Below, one piece after another: positions 14,215 through 14,826 of a stretch of 14,826 nt of DNA. The DNA comes from Caldifarciminota bacterium (GTDB taxonomy: Bacteria > Hydrothermota > Hydrothermia > S141-80): positions 1-14,826 of the forward strand of contig JALUJC010000062.1 in NCBI GenBank assembly GCA_027053375.1. The letters run 5' to 3'. A model generated the notes under the pieces. That model ran no database searches, was not told the DNA's origin, and saw only the letters and a program-made list of their open reading frames with translations. Positions within the stretch are counted from its first letter, which is position 1. Each line of letters opens with the position of its first letter. A program made the translations under genes and the position numbers.

Positions 14215-14826
14215 GAACGGCTCGGGGTCAGAATTCGCTGGAGCACCAGAAGAGCCGCACCGTTGGCTGGTGTGGCCACCGAATGTTCCACCCGGGCGTC
14301 GGGAAGCTTTTCCTGGATCTCCTGTCGGGTCCGGTGGAAGTAATACTGATTCTGGAAGATTCCTCCCGAGAGTTTCACAGGGATCCTGGATCCGAAATCC
14401 AGCTCCTGCACCACACTCTGAACAAGCTCTGCAATCTCCTGGGTTCCCCGCCGCACAATGTCATCCGCCACAGGGTCCTGCTTCATGGCGGCATCCAGAA
14501 CGACCGGTGCCAGATCTGCAATTCGCTTTTGTGGATCCGCATAGAAATAGGGAATGGCTTCCAGAAAAGAGTCCCGGCCCACATGTTCCAGAATCTTCTC
14601 ACTCAGCACCGTCCCCTGTCCCCGGCCTTCGGCATGTCGGATGGCGGCATGCAATCCCATCAGCCCCAGCCAGAAACCGCTCCCCTCATCCCCGAGAAGG
14701 AAACCGTACCCTCCTCTGCGGACGGCATTCCCCCTGGGATCCCTTCCAAAGGCCACCATGCCCGTGCCACCCACCACCACCACGCCGGGTCGTCCCAGAA
14801 GGGCAGCATAGGCTGCGGTTTCAATA
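14211..14826 (-). CDS. N-acetylglucosamine kinase-like / BadF-BadG family ATPase, N-terminus outside the window
   Basis: The visible 204 residues are the C-terminal two thirds of an ASKHA-fold sugar kinase. They include VVVVGGTGMVAFGRD (phosphate-binding loop), GGYGFLLGDEGSGFWLG (a hallmark of GlcNAc and glucosamine kinases of the BadF/BadG/BcrA/BcrD family), VKLSGGIFQN (adenine-binding segment) and the ending ATPANGAALL. The expected reaction is ATP-dependent phosphorylation of GlcNAc or glucosamine at O6. The family also holds activators of dehydratases, but those carry iron-sulfur cysteines that are not seen here. The frame is open to the right edge, and the start and about 100 residues are missing. 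Its stop overlaps the GTG of the heptose adenylyltransferase, placing it earliest in the visible run. Confidence 0.87.
   Translation of the reverse strand, partial: IETAAYAALLGRPGVVVVGGTGMVAFGRDPRGNAVRRGGYGFLLGDEGSGFWLGLMGLHAAIRHAEGRGQGTVLSEKILEHVGRDSFLEAIPYFYADPQKRIADLAPVVLDAAMKQDPVADDIVRRGTQEIAELVQSVVQELDFGSRIPVKLSGGIFQNQYYFHRTRQEIQEKLPDARVEHSVATPANGAALLVLQRILTPSRS

Overview
The window comes from a GC-rich, densely packed bacterial chromosome. The cell is probably Gram-negative: there are three lipoproteins with SPII-type signals, a secreted TPR-thioredoxin protein, a heptose-1-phosphate adenylyltransferase and a bifunctional-looking GlmU-type protein of a kind I associate with Bacteroidetes and their relatives. 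The mix of families does not match a well-known model genome. An uncultivated or thermophilic lineage is possible, but the taxonomic placement is a weak inference. I see no mobile element, CRISPR array, tRNA or rRNA, so this looks like chromosomal backbone.

Layout. (1) Positions 1-1712, plus strand: the tail of a small gene resembling a PstS-type binding protein is translationally coupled (ATGA) to a membrane-anchored class III adenylate cyclase. (2) Positions 1709-2142, plus strand: a strong sigma70-like promoter overlaps the cyclase stop codon and drives a small lipoprotein gene. (3) Positions 2146-3201, minus strand: homoserine dehydrogenase, ending 3 bases from the lipoprotein stop codon. 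(4) Positions 3202-3307: a divergent control region with two promoters whose -35 boxes lie back to back. (5) Positions 3308-6027, plus strand: two coupled genes for secreted proteins, one of unknown function and one a TPR protein with a C-terminal TlpA-like thioredoxin domain. (6) Positions 5975-14826, minus strand: an unbroken run of ten genes reading leftward and entering from beyond the right edge. In transcription order these are a GlcNAc-kinase/BadF-type kinase (partial), a heptose-1-P adenylyltransferase (RfaE2 type), MeaB GTPase, a GlmU-like nucleotidyltransferase, a divergent YchF-like NTPase, RecN, enoyl-CoA hydratase, two paralogous lipoproteins, and an SDR protein without the usual catalytic Tyr/Lys.

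How the genes work together. In the ten-gene run almost every junction is a 4-base ATGA or GTGA overlap, or a gap or overlap of a few bases. The genes should therefore be co-transcribed, and many are probably translationally coupled. Three of the first four concern sugar phosphorylation or nucleotide activation for the cell envelope. MeaB and the crotonase point to acyl-CoA metabolism, RecN to DNA repair, and the lipoprotein pair to the envelope. This looks like a mixed housekeeping operon of a streamlined genome rather than one pathway. The least explained parts are the tandem lipoproteins (6727-8093), the secreted protein at 3308-4237, and the signalling pair at the left edge. I found no clear evidence of a new defence or mobile system.
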